Source: an uncultured Acidobacteriota bacterium (GTDB lineage: Bacteria; Acidobacteriota; Terriglobia; Bryobacterales; Bryobacteraceae). Taken from it: 64,000 nucleotides of DNA. A program made the position numbers and the translations under genes. Position 1 is the first letter of the stretch, and each line of letters begins with the position of its first letter. Below are positions 27,513 to 36,060 of this stretch, piece after piece. Location: assembly GCA_902826605.1 (NCBI GenBank), contig CADEFM010000008.1:185901-249900 (forward strand). Direction: 5' to 3'. A model generated the notes under the pieces. That model worked only from the letters and a program-made list of their open reading frames with translations. It was not told the origin of the DNA and searched no databases.

Positions 27513-28642
27513 TGGTCACCACGCAATCCGACCGCGCCATCCCCTTCTTTCCATATCCCAAGTTATTTACGACGGAAGAAGATGACCTGACGGCGATTTT
27601 TCGCGAGGTGGGCCAGCGCGGCGCCTTTGTCCTTCAGGAAGACGTTCGCAAGTTCGAAGACAATCTGGCGCGCTTTCTGGGAGTACGCCATACCATCGGA
27701 GTCGCCAACGCAACCGATGGCTTATCCATTGCGCTGCGTGCGGCCGGAGTGCAGGCGGGCGACGAAATCATTTTCAGTTCGCACACCATGGTGGCAACGG
27801 CCGCGGCGATCCACTTCGCAGGGGCCATTCCGGTGCCGGTCGAATGTGGTCCCGATCATCTAATGGATCCCGCATCCGCTGAGCGAGCGATCACGCCTCG
27901 CACGGCGGGATTAATGCCGACGCAGTTGAATGGCCGAACGGCAAACATGGACGCGCTGGGGCGCATGGCCCGCCGCCACAATCTGACTATCGTCGAAGAC
28001 GCAGCGCAGGCGCTCGGGTCGCGTTTTCGCGGCCAATGCGCGGGCACCTTTGGGGAAGCGTCCGCCTTCAGTTTTTTCCCGGCAAAGGTTCTGGGCTGTT
28101 TAGGCGACGGTGGCGCGGTTGTCACCAACAATGCCGGCATCGCGGCCCGCGCGGCGGCTCTGCACGATCATGGCCGCGATGGGCGCGGAGAGGTGGCCGG
28201 GTGGGGCTTCAATTCCCGGCTGGACAATCTGCAGGCGGCCATTCTCGACTACCGGCTGAAGAAATACAATGCCGTCATTGAACAGCGGCGCACTTTGGCG
28301 GCTCTATACCGCAACGGACTCGAAGATATCGGCGAGATCGTCCTCCCTCCCGGCCCGCACGGCGATCCGGATCATTTCGACGTCTATCAAAATTACGAAA
28401 TCGAATGCGAGCGCCGTGAGGGATTGCGGGAGTTTCTACGAGCCCGCGGCATCGGCACCTTGATTCCGTGGGGCGGAAGGGCCGTCCACCAGTGGCCAGC
28501 CCTCGGATTTACTTGTCGCCTGCCGGCAACCGAGCGTCTATTTGAACGCGTGTTGCTTCTTCCGATGCACCCGTGGTTGACCGCGGGCGAAGCCACTACC
28601 GTTTGCGACGCCATTCGGCGCTTCTATTGTGGAGGATTATGA
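27509..28642 (+). CDS. PLP aminotransferase, DegT/DnrJ/EryC1 family (second copy)
   Basis: This 377-residue enzyme starts at an ATG overlapping the previous stop. Fold-type I residues are clear: GVANATDGLSIALRAAG, the EDAAQALGS aspartate, and the Schiff-base lysine at residue 193 in SFFPAKVLGCLGDGGAV. It is only moderately similar to the copy at 17788, so the two probably make different amino sugars. It overlaps the E1 alpha subunit gene by four bases, so its substrate may be linked to that unusual pair. Confidence 0.9.
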   Translation: MMVTTQSDRAIPFFPYPKLFTTEEDDLTAIFREVGQRGAFVLQEDVRKFEDNLARFLGVRHTIGVANATDGLSIALRAAGVQAGDEIIFSSHTMVATAAAIHFAGAIPVPVECGPDHLMDPASAERAITPRTAGLMPTQLNGRTANMDALGRMARRHNLTIVEDAAQALGSRFRGQCAGTFGEASAFSFFPAKVLGCLGDGGAVVTNNAGIAARAAALHDHGRDGRGEVAGWGFNSRLDNLQAAILDYRLKKYNAVIEQRRTLAALYRNGLEDIGEIVLPPGPHGDPDHFDVYQNYEIECERREGLREFLRARGIGTLIPWGGRAVHQWPALGFTCRLPATERLFERVLLLPMHPWLTAGEATTVCDAIRRFYCGGL

Positions 28643-29649
28643 ACATCGACATACGTTCGAGTTGCCTGCCGCCCGAAGACGCCACAGCTTGGCTGCTGGA
28701 ACGGTGGAGCATGATGCTCTTGATCCGGCGCGCCGAAGAGGCGATCGCCGCCATGGTGGAGACGGCCGAGGCGCTGTGTCCCTGCCATCTCTCAATTGGG
28801 CAGGAGGCGGTGGCGGCGGGCGTGTGCGCGGCACTGACCAACTCCGATACGATCTGGGGCGGCCATCGGTCGCACGGGCATTATTTGGCCAAAGGCGGTT
28901 CTCTGGAAATGCTGTTCGCGGAAGTGCTAGGAAGAATCAGCGGATGTTCAGGCGGACGCGGTCGCTCCATGCACCTGGCGAGTCGGGAAATGGGAATTCT
29001 CGGCACCGTGCCCATCGTCGCCGGAACCGTGCCGCTGGCGGCAGGAGCGGCGTTTGCCGCGCGCATGCGCGGCGGAACTGATATTGCCGTGGCATTTTTC
29101 GGCGACGGAGCGTTTGAAGAAGGCCACGTCCACGAATCCCTGAACCTCGCGGCGCTCTATCGTTTGCCGGTCGTATTCGTTTGCGAGAATAACCTTTACT
29201 CGAGTCACCTGCACTGGAGCGAACGGAGGGTGGCGGACCGTCTCGACCGAGCAGGCGAGGTTCACGGCGTGCCCGGAAGGCGCGTGGACGGCAATGACGC
29301 CGAAGCAGTCTATTCCGCCGCTGCGGAGGGTGTCGCTCGAGCACGCCGCGGCGAAGGTCCCACACTCCTCGAATGCCGGACGTTTCGGTGGCGCGGACAC
29401 GTAGGCGCCAGCTGGGACGCGGACGTGGGCGTGGAGCGGCGGGGAGAACTCGCCGAGTGGCTCAAACTCGATCCCATCGCGCGCACGGCAGGACGTTTGA
29501 TCGCGCTGGGCGTCCACGATCTGGAAGGGCGCGAGCACGCCATTATGACACGTGTCGGAGAGGCGCTGGAACGAGCGAGGGCGGACGAACTGCCTGGCCC
29601 CGACCGTGTACTCCAGCACGTCTGGGCCGAGGCAGCATGCGGACGCTGA
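28639..29649 (+). CDS. thiamine-diphosphate 2-oxoacid dehydrogenase E1 alpha-like subunit
   Basis: The ATG at 28639 has GGAGG nine bases upstream and overlaps the aminotransferase stop. The 336-residue product matches E1 alpha subunits: the histidine motif GGHRSHGHYLAKGG and the thiamine-diphosphate/Mg signature GDGAFEEGHVHESLNLAALY ending in FVCENN. All core residues look intact, so it should be catalytically competent with the beta subunit encoded next. No E2 or E3 gene is present in the window, which points to a carboligase or stand-alone decarboxylase role within polysaccharide synthesis (inference). Confidence 0.87.
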   Translation: MNIDIRSSCLPPEDATAWLLERWSMMLLIRRAEEAIAAMVETAEALCPCHLSIGQEAVAAGVCAALTNSDTIWGGHRSHGHYLAKGGSLEMLFAEVLGRISGCSGGRGRSMHLASREMGILGTVPIVAGTVPLAAGAAFAARMRGGTDIAVAFFGDGAFEEGHVHESLNLAALYRLPVVFVCENNLYSSHLHWSERRVADRLDRAGEVHGVPGRRVDGNDAEAVYSAAAEGVARARRGEGPTLLECRTFRWRGHVGASWDADVGVERRGELAEWLKLDPIARTAGRLIALGVHDLEGREHAIMTRVGEALERARADELPGPDRVLQHVWAEAACGR

Positions 29650-30659
29650 GCTACGCACAGGCGATCCGCGAGGCCCATGCCCAAGCGCTCGCGCGGGATC
29701 CCCGCGTATTTGTCATAGGACAAGGGCTGTGGAGCCCCTGGTATGCGGGATCGAGCCTGGATGGCCTGGACCGCGAGTTCGGGCGGGAGAGGATCGTGGA
29801 TTCACCGGTTTCCGAGAATGCGGTGACGGGCCTCGCGGTAGGTGCGGCGCTGGCCGGCATGCGTCCCATTGTGTTTCATCCCCGCATGGATTTCATGCTG
29901 CTCGCGGCGGACCCGATTGTCAATCAGGCCGCCAACTGGTCGTATCTGTTTGGAGGGATGATCTCGGTGCCGCTGGTCATCCGTGCCGTCATCAACCGCG
30001 GAGGTGAACAGGGATCTCAGCATTCACAAGCCCTGCACGCCATGTTCATGCATGTGCCGGGATTGAAAGTGGTGATGCCGGCGACGCCGTACGACGCCAA
30101 AGGCCTGCTGGTCGCAGCCATCGAAGATCCCAATCCCGTACTTTATATCGATGATCGCTGGCTGTATGCGCAAACGGGTGACGTTCCGGAACAAGCCTAC
30201 AGCATCCCCATTGGCAGCGCGGCCGTGCGCAGACAAGGCAGGGACATCACGCTGATCGGAGTCTCTACGATGGCGGCCAACAATTTGAAAGCGGCCGCCG
30301 CGCTCGAGCGGGAAGGTATTCAGGCGGAGGTGATCGACTTGAGAAGCCTGAAGCCGTGGGATCGCGAAACCGTGTGCGCCAGCGTGCGCAAGACCGGCCG
30401 CGCCGTGGTCTCCGATCCGGGGTGGCGCACAGCCGGTGCGGCTTCGGCCATCGCGGCGGAAATTTACGATGGCGAGTTCCATGCTTTGTACGCGCCTATC
30501 GAGCGTGTAACGTTGCCGGATGCGCCCGCGCCCTCCAGCCGCGTTGAGGAACTGGCGTATTATCCGGGCGAGCGCGAAATCGTAGAGGCAGCGCTGCGTG
30601 CCATGGGCGCTTCCCGCTCCGTATCAATGCGAGCGCGATCCGCGCGGAGCGCCGCATGA
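29637..30659 (+). CDS. thiamine-diphosphate 2-oxoacid dehydrogenase E1 beta-like subunit
   Basis: The ATG at 29637 overlaps the alpha gene by 13 bases, consistent with stoichiometric expression. The 340-residue protein has the cofactor-activating glutamate in SPVSENAVTGLAVGAALAG, the pyrimidine-binding region RPIVFHPRMDFMLLA, and the C-terminal transketolase-like domain (DLRSLKPWDRETV). With the alpha subunit it should form an alpha2beta2 thiamine enzyme. The absence of lipoyl E2/E3 partners and the surrounding sugar genes argue against a normal pyruvate dehydrogenase complex. Confidence 0.88.
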   Translation: MRTLSYAQAIREAHAQALARDPRVFVIGQGLWSPWYAGSSLDGLDREFGRERIVDSPVSENAVTGLAVGAALAGMRPIVFHPRMDFMLLAADPIVNQAANWSYLFGGMISVPLVIRAVINRGGEQGSQHSQALHAMFMHVPGLKVVMPATPYDAKGLLVAAIEDPNPVLYIDDRWLYAQTGDVPEQAYSIPIGSAAVRRQGRDITLIGVSTMAANNLKAAAALEREGIQAEVIDLRSLKPWDRETVCASVRKTGRAVVSDPGWRTAGAASAIAAEIYDGEFHALYAPIERVTLPDAPAPSSRVEELAYYPGEREIVEAALRAMGASRSVSMRARSARSAA

Positions 30660-31378
30660 AGCGTTTGGCGGACGCGGTGATCGCCTTGGCGGGCATCGGT
30701 CTCGTGCTGCCTCTGGGGGCATTGATCGCGCTAGCAATTTGGATGGAAGATCGCGGATCGCCGTGGTACCGGGCCGCACGAGTCGCCCGCGGCGGCGCAG
30801 ATTTCTCCATGTTGAAATTCCGCAGCATGAACCCCGGCGCCTGGAAGACGGGAGTGAACTCGACCGCATTGGGCGACACCCGCATTACCCGCGTGGGGCG
30901 GTGGTTGCGCCGGATGAAGCTCGACGAACTTCCGCAATTGTGGAACGTCCTGACTGGCGACATGAGTCTGGTGGGCCCGCGGCCACAGGTTCGCGCCGAG
31001 GTAGATCTGTATACCCGTGATGAACGCCTCATGCTGACAGTTCGGCCGGGCATCACCGATCTTGCGTCCATTGTGTTTTCCGACGAGGGAGAGATTCTCG
31101 CGGGAAGCTCCGATTCCGATCTGCTTTACAACCAGCTCATCCGCCCATGGAAGAGCCGACTGGCTCTGCTATACGTCGAACGCGGATCGTTGGGTTATGA
31201 CTTCATCATCTTGCTTTCGACGTTAGCCGCGCTCGTCTCTCACTCCCTGGCGCTGCGGGGAGTTGCCTGGACGCTCGAATCGTGGAACGCCGATTCCATG
31301 CTGCGCACCATTGCCACTCGGCGCGAGCTTCTGCAAGCTTATCCGCCGCCGGGCGCGGAATCGGTGGTGGCGCGCTGA
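30656..31378 (+). CDS. initiating sugar-phosphate transferase (bacterial sugar transferase family)
   Basis: This 240-residue protein starts at an ATG overlapping the E1 beta stop (ATGA). It has a single N-terminal membrane helix (IALAGIGLVLPLGALIALAI) followed by the conserved catalytic core with LKFRSM and DELPQLWNVLTGDMSLVGP, then RPGITDLASI. Enzymes of this PglC/WbaP-type family move a sugar-1-phosphate onto undecaprenyl phosphate, the first committed step of repeat-unit assembly. The C-terminal 50 residues include a second hydrophobic stretch not typical of the minimal family. Confidence 0.92.
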   Translation: MKRLADAVIALAGIGLVLPLGALIALAIWMEDRGSPWYRAARVARGGADFSMLKFRSMNPGAWKTGVNSTALGDTRITRVGRWLRRMKLDELPQLWNVLTGDMSLVGPRPQVRAEVDLYTRDERLMLTVRPGITDLASIVFSDEGEILAGSSDSDLLYNQLIRPWKSRLALLYVERGSLGYDFIILLSTLAALVSHSLALRGVAWTLESWNADSMLRTIATRRELLQAYPPPGAESVVAR

Positions 31379-31389
31379 GGCGCCGCTGG

Positions 31390-33333
31390 ATGAAAGACCA
31401 CGTGACAGGACTTCTTCTCAAACACAGGCGCGGCGCGACGGAGTGCGCGCACGCAGCGCTCGCAGCCGCCTCAGTCATACTGGCCTTCCTGGTGCGCTTT
31501 GAGTTCTCGCTCGCCTCGCAATACGGACCCGTGCTGCTGCTGGCGCTGCCAGTGCTTGCCTTTGTCAAAGCCGTCGTATTTCGAGCCTTCGCCTTGCGGG
31601 ACCTGGCTTGGCGGCACGTAAGTTTTGAGGATCTGTTGCGGATCTCCGCCGCCAACGCCGTTGCCACGCTCGGGACGGCCGGAGCGCTTCGCTGGCTCAT
31701 TGGCCCCGCTTTCCCTCGCTCGATATTCGTGATCGATCTATTGCTGTGCACCGTCCTGATGACGGCCGCTCGCGCCGGTGCGCGAGTGCTCTGCGAACGG
31801 CACAGGGGAGAGCGCGGCCGGACCGGAGCCGCGCCGGCGACCGAGAAGCGCATTTTGCTCTACGGGGCCGGTGGCGCCGGAATCCGAGTGCTGGCGGAAC
31901 TGCGAGCGCATAGCGCGTTGGGAATGACGCCTGTAGGTTTCATCGATGACGATCCGTACAAGCGCGATCTTCGTCTGAGCGGACTTAGGGTCCTCGGCAC
32001 GGGTCTGGAGTTGAACGGACTTGTGCAGCGTCACCGCGCCGTGGAAGTACTGGTGGCGATCCCAGCGGCGACCGGCCCGCAAATGGCGCGCATTCTGGAA
32101 CGCTGCCACGCCGCTGGTGTCGCAACGAGAAAAATACCTCCGCTTTCCGAATGGATCGACGCGCGGGTGGTGGATCAAATCCGTGAAGTCCGGCTCGAAG
32201 ATCTGCTGGGTCGCGCACCCGTTCAGATCCAGGAACGCGACACGCGGCCGGCACTGTCCGGGAAGGTCGTGCTGGTCACGGGCGCGGGAGGGTCGATTGG
32301 TAGCGAATTGTGCCGCCAGATCGCCGGTTGTAAACCCTCGGTGTTGGTAGGGCTAGACAACGCCGAAACCGCGCTGTTTCACATCGATCAGCAGATGAAA
32401 GAATGCTTTCCGGAGGTGCAATTTGTTCCGGAACTCGGCAATATTCAGGATTCGAGCCGCCTATGCGAAATCTTCGCACGGCATGAGCCTTTTGCCGTAT
32501 ACCATGCCGCCGCCTATAAACACGTTCCGATGATGGAGCACCATCCCTTCGAAGCCGTGGAAAATAACGTTTTCGGCACGGCCAATGTCGCACGCGCTTC
32601 AACGGACTGTGGCGCGCAGATTTTCGTACTGGTGAGTTCCGATAAGGCAGTCCGGCCAGCCAACATCATGGGCGCTACCAAAAGGATGGCGGAACTGGTC
32701 TGCCTGGGAGGCTCGGACGACGGCACACGCGGCCGCGCTGGCCGGGAAGGCCCGACGCGCTTCCTCGCCGTGCGCTTCGGGAATGTGCTCGGATCGAACG
32801 GCAGCGTGGTTCCCGTCTTCCAACGCCAGATCGCCGCAGGTGGACCGGTGACCGTCACCCACCCCGAAATGCGGCGTTTCTTTATGACGGTTCCGGAGGC
32901 AGCACAGTTAGTGCTACAAGCTTCCGCGATGGGTGTGGGGGGAGAAATTTTCGTGCTGGAGATGGGAGAGCAGATCCGCATCGTGGACCTGGCGCGGAAT
33001 CTGATTCTGTTGAGCGGCCTGCGCCCCGATCAAATTCGCATCGAATTTACCGGCATCCGTCCGGGAGAAAAATTGCTTGAAGAACTAGGCACGCGCGACG
33101 AAGGAACTCTGCCGACGCCACACGGAAAGATTCACGTTTGCACGGGAGCCCGTATTTCACGGGCCGCGCTCGACCACGCGCTGCGTCAATTGAGACATGC
33201 CGTGGATATGCGCGACCACGCCGCCATTCTGGGGTGTCTCAGAGAGGCCATTCCAGACTACCATCCAAGCGGTCTGCTACTGCGCCGGGCTTCCGGGGGA
33301 CGCCCGATACGCGCAGTGGCGGCGGCGGGTTGA
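31390..33333 (+). CDS. membrane NDP-sugar 4,6-dehydratase/epimerase, CapD/PglF type
   Basis: The ATG at 31390 lies 11 bases after the transferase stop, and a longer in-frame start would overlap it. The 647-residue protein has about four N-terminal membrane helices (residues 20-130), a CoA/NAD-binding domain (ILLYGAGGAGIRVLAEL), and an extended SDR catalytic domain starting VVLVTGAGGSIGSELCRQI. Catalytic-region motifs AAYKHVPMME and SSDKAVRPANIMGATKRM match UDP-GlcNAc 4,6-dehydratases. It should make a 4-keto-6-deoxy UDP-sugar feeding an aminotransferase of this locus. It is the last plus-strand gene before a strand switch. Confidence 0.9.
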   Translation: MKDHVTGLLLKHRRGATECAHAALAAASVILAFLVRFEFSLASQYGPVLLLALPVLAFVKAVVFRAFALRDLAWRHVSFEDLLRISAANAVATLGTAGALRWLIGPAFPRSIFVIDLLLCTVLMTAARAGARVLCERHRGERGRTGAAPATEKRILLYGAGGAGIRVLAELRAHSALGMTPVGFIDDDPYKRDLRLSGLRVLGTGLELNGLVQRHRAVEVLVAIPAATGPQMARILERCHAAGVATRKIPPLSEWIDARVVDQIREVRLEDLLGRAPVQIQERDTRPALSGKVVLVTGAGGSIGSELCRQIAGCKPSVLVGLDNAETALFHIDQQMKECFPEVQFVPELGNIQDSSRLCEIFARHEPFAVYHAAAYKHVPMMEHHPFEAVENNVFGTANVARASTDCGAQIFVLVSSDKAVRPANIMGATKRMAELVCLGGSDDGTRGRAGREGPTRFLAVRFGNVLGSNGSVVPVFQRQIAAGGPVTVTHPEMRRFFMTVPEAAQLVLQASAMGVGGEIFVLEMGEQIRIVDLARNLILLSGLRPDQIRIEFTGIRPGEKLLEELGTRDEGTLPTPHGKIHVCTGARISRAALDHALRQLRHAVDMRDHAAILGCLREAIPDYHPSGLLLRRASGGRPIRAVAAAG

Positions 33334-33342
33334 CCGGGATCT

Positions 33343-33816
33343 CTAGCGGCCCGGCAAACGATAGTTGTGCACGGCCAGACCGGTGGTAGCGCCTGCGGCT
33401 GTCCAATTGACGATCGTAAACAATTTCGCCGAGCGCGGGAACTTACGGACGACCAGATACTCTAGGCCCAGGATCCCGGCTGTTACTCCGAATTTGATCG
33501 CAACAGCCTGCATCCCGAACCGTCCGTCCGACCCGGCAAGCAGCGAGTTCCGCTCCCGCAAGCCGTAAGAACTGGCTGCATCCAGCGCCTGGCTCGCGAG
33601 CATGGGCGCCAAACTGATTTTCCAGCGGCGGTTCCAAGAATCCATCTCCAGCGTCCCATTGCGCTCGCGAATTGGGCGCGGATCCAGCCCTAACGCGGTG
33701 GCAGGGAGTACGAAGACCTCGTTGGGCAACACAGTGTCCTCTGCCTGTAGCGCGGGGGCCGTCGCATAAAGCACGAGCAAAAGTGCCGTTGCGCTCGCGA
33801 CCTTAGATGCAGTCAT
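33343..33816 (-). CDS. small exported protein of unknown function
   Basis: The ATG at 33816 is chosen because AAAGGA sits eight bases before it and the signal peptide follows directly (TASKVASATALLLVLYATA); an upstream ATG at 33837 is less likely. The product has 157 residues. A central hydrophobic segment (AVAIKFGVTAGILGLEYLVV) and a C-terminal one suggest membrane association after export. It is the only minus-strand gene inside the polysaccharide region and separates the long operon from the ligase block. No known family was recognised. Confidence 0.68.
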   Translation of the reverse strand: MTASKVASATALLLVLYATAPALQAEDTVLPNEVFVLPATALGLDPRPIRERNGTLEMDSWNRRWKISLAPMLASQALDAASSYGLRERNSLLAGSDGRFGMQAVAIKFGVTAGILGLEYLVVRKFPRSAKLFTIVNWTAAGATTGLAVHNYRLPGR

Positions 33817-33848
33817 GTGGAAAATCCTTTCTATCAACGACCTAAACC

Positions 33849-35156
33849 ATGAGAGATATGTCTTACGTGATGAGCTTATGGTCAGTGGAGAAACCGTTCC
33901 ACCGAGCAGGTCGTGGTACCGGAAGGGCTGCTAGTACTAGCAGGAGTGTAAGTACGCTGGAACAGAAGGGCTTAGCGGGACTCGTCATTCTGGCTGGGAC
34001 CGCAACGCTGACCATATCCATTCGCGATCCCCTGTTGAGTTGGGGCTATGCACTGGGGGTACTCCTGCTCGCTGGAATATACATCCTGCGGGAAATCAGG
34101 TACCCGTCGATGCGATTCCGTTTTGGCACCGCCGCACTTCTCGGAATAGCATTGTGGGGCTGGATGCAGTTGTCCCTGGGTGCGACGGAGTACCCCTATG
34201 GAACCATTGATGGCGCAGTGCGCTCGTCGGCTTGGTACGCGACGGCCCTGGTGGCGGCGCGAACGATGGCGCATGCACAAATGCGCGGAAAATTTCTGCG
34301 CGTGCTGGCTTGGGCCGGGTGCACCCTCAGCGTGGTGGGGGTTCTGACGTCTCGGACATCTCCCGACCGCATGCTGTGGTTAGTGCCGATACCCTATCCG
34401 GATACATGGGGTCCGTTTCTCAGCCGGAATGACTTTGCGGGATTTCTGGAACTTAGTTTTCCCGCTGCTCTATGGCTCGGCGTCGCGGAGGACGCCGGGC
34501 ACCGGAGCCGGCCGCGCTATCTGTGGATGGCGGCGGCTATTTTCGCGGGAGGTGTCGCCTCCGCGTCGCGAGCAGGAGCGATTTTGCTGACTCTCGAAGC
34601 AGTGGTCGGGCTCGCGTTGCTCGAAGCGGGGTTGCGGGAGCGCCCGGATACTCGATTCAAAGCCTCCGGACGCGGGAGCTTTTCGTTGCGCTTTGCAATA
34701 GCGGCGGTCGCTTTGGTCGGGGTCAGCGGCGCCGGAACGCTGATTGGCAGATTCAGCGATCCCGATCCCTTGCGGTATCGCCGGGACATCGCCCGGTCCA
34801 CAGTCCAGATGATCTCGGCGCACCCCTGGAAGGGCTATGGGATGGGTACCTTTGTGCATGTATATCCGGCATTTGCCACGTTTGACGCGGGCGCAACCGT
34901 GGAACACGCTCACAATGAGTGGCTCGAATGGGCGGCTGAAGGCGGACTTTTCTATGCCGCACTATGGCTGATCTTGGCCGGTTCGCTCGCACCCCGCGCG
35001 GTGCGCACGGTGTGGGGCCTCGGAGTGATGGCCGTATTCATTCATGCGCTGGTGGACTATCCCTTCGCACGGCACGGGCTTACGGCATGGAATTTTGCAT
35101 TAATTGGGGCGTTGGATGCGGAAGATGTGAGAGAAGTTGCCTCCCGCGCGCACTAA
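33849..35156 (+). CDS. O-antigen ligase-like membrane protein (Wzy_C family)
   Basis: The protein has up to 435 residues; ATG codons at 33849, 33858 and 33870 are all possible starts, none with a strong ribosome site. It has about ten hydrophobic helices and a large periplasmic loop. The Wzy_C hallmark sits in the C-terminal half: HPWKGYGMGTFVHVYPAF followed by EHAHNEWLEWAAEGGLFY. Proteins of this family ligate or polymerise surface glycans. With a Wzy-like protein already at 25039, a ligase or alternative polymerase role is plausible. Its last codons overlap the next gene. Confidence 0.85.
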   Translation: MRDMSYVMSLWSVEKPFHRAGRGTGRAASTSRSVSTLEQKGLAGLVILAGTATLTISIRDPLLSWGYALGVLLLAGIYILREIRYPSMRFRFGTAALLGIALWGWMQLSLGATEYPYGTIDGAVRSSAWYATALVAARTMAHAQMRGKFLRVLAWAGCTLSVVGVLTSRTSPDRMLWLVPIPYPDTWGPFLSRNDFAGFLELSFPAALWLGVAEDAGHRSRPRYLWMAAAIFAGGVASASRAGAILLTLEAVVGLALLEAGLRERPDTRFKASGRGSFSLRFAIAAVALVGVSGAGTLIGRFSDPDPLRYRRDIARSTVQMISAHPWKGYGMGTFVHVYPAFATFDAGATVEHAHNEWLEWAAEGGLFYAALWLILAGSLAPRAVRTVWGLGVMAVFIHALVDYPFARHGLTAWNFALIGALDAEDVREVASRAH

Positions 35157-36060
35157 CTTGTTGGACAAATTGAGGAGAGTATTGGTGCGACTGCTCTATG
35201 TGTGTGGATTTCTGGCCGTGATTGGAGTGGTGAACATGGCCGAAGCGGGGTCCCCCGCAATCGGCACGGTGACGGCCAAAGGCGCGTTCCGCTTGAATCA
35301 GGCCACGGTCGCGAACAATGCATCGCTCCTCGAAGGCGCGACCATTGAAACCGACGGTGTGGGAACAGCCCTGCAATTTTCAAGCGGAGCACGGTTTTCA
35401 CTCGCTGCCGATTCGAGAGGTCAAGTTTTCGGCGACCGTGTGATTCTGGAGCGAGGCGCAGGCCAGCTCGAGAAAATGGCGGGCCTCCGCATCGAAGCTC
35501 GAGGTTTAATCATCCAGCCGGAAACCGGCAACGCGACAGCAAGAATCGTCGTCGCCAGGGATGCGGGGGTGCAATTGACGGCGTTGACCGGATCATTCCG
35601 GGTCTTGAATTCCCGCGGTGCTGTCGTGGCGAAACTCCGGCCGGGATTGACCTTGGCTTTTGAACAGCAAAGTGGAAGGCGCGCTCAAGTAACCGGGGTC
35701 ATCCGAAACCGCGGAGGTCACTATTTGATCACCGACGAAACCACGAATGTCACCGTGGAGGTCGCGGGCGCCGGTCTCGAAAAGGAAGTTGGCCGAAGAG
35801 TGGAAGTCAGCGGCGCAGCCGATCCCAGCGCAACACCGGTAAACGATGCCTCGCAGTTCGTACGGGTCCTGGCCATAAAACGTCTGCCGAGTAGTGGCGC
35901 CGCCGCAGCCGGCGCGGGGGGAACCAAGGGGCGCGCCGGTAAGGGCTTTGGAAGTTCGGCAGGCACGGTAGCTGTGATTGGCGGCATCGCGGCCGCTGCG
36001 ATCGTCGGAGGCTTGGCGGCCTCCGGAACCATCGCCCAGGAGGATGGGATTAGCCGTTGA
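35137..36060 (+). CDS. exported FecR-like domain protein
   Basis: The frame opens with TTG at 35137, overlapping the ligase gene by 20 bases; a TTG at 35158 is another candidate. The roughly 307-residue protein has a hydrophobic N-terminal segment (LLYVCGFLAVIGVVNMA) and a FecR-like region (GTVTAKGAFRLNQATV, GATIETDGVGTALQFSSGA, LTALTGSFRVLN). A C-terminal glycine/alanine hydrophobic stretch (VAVIGGIAAAAIVGGLAA) may be a second membrane helix. FecR domains in such exported proteins are thought to bind cell-surface ligands; no sigma factor is nearby, so sigma regulation is not indicated. Confidence 0.78.
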   Translation: MPPARTNLLDKLRRVLVRLLYVCGFLAVIGVVNMAEAGSPAIGTVTAKGAFRLNQATVANNASLLEGATIETDGVGTALQFSSGARFSLAADSRGQVFGDRVILERGAGQLEKMAGLRIEARGLIIQPETGNATARIVVARDAGVQLTALTGSFRVLNSRGAVVAKLRPGLTLAFEQQSGRRAQVTGVIRNRGGHYLITDETTNVTVEVAGAGLEKEVGRRVEVSGAADPSATPVNDASQFVRVLAIKRLPSSGAAAAGAGGTKGRAGKGFGSSAGTVAVIGGIAAAAIVGGLAASGTIAQEDGISR

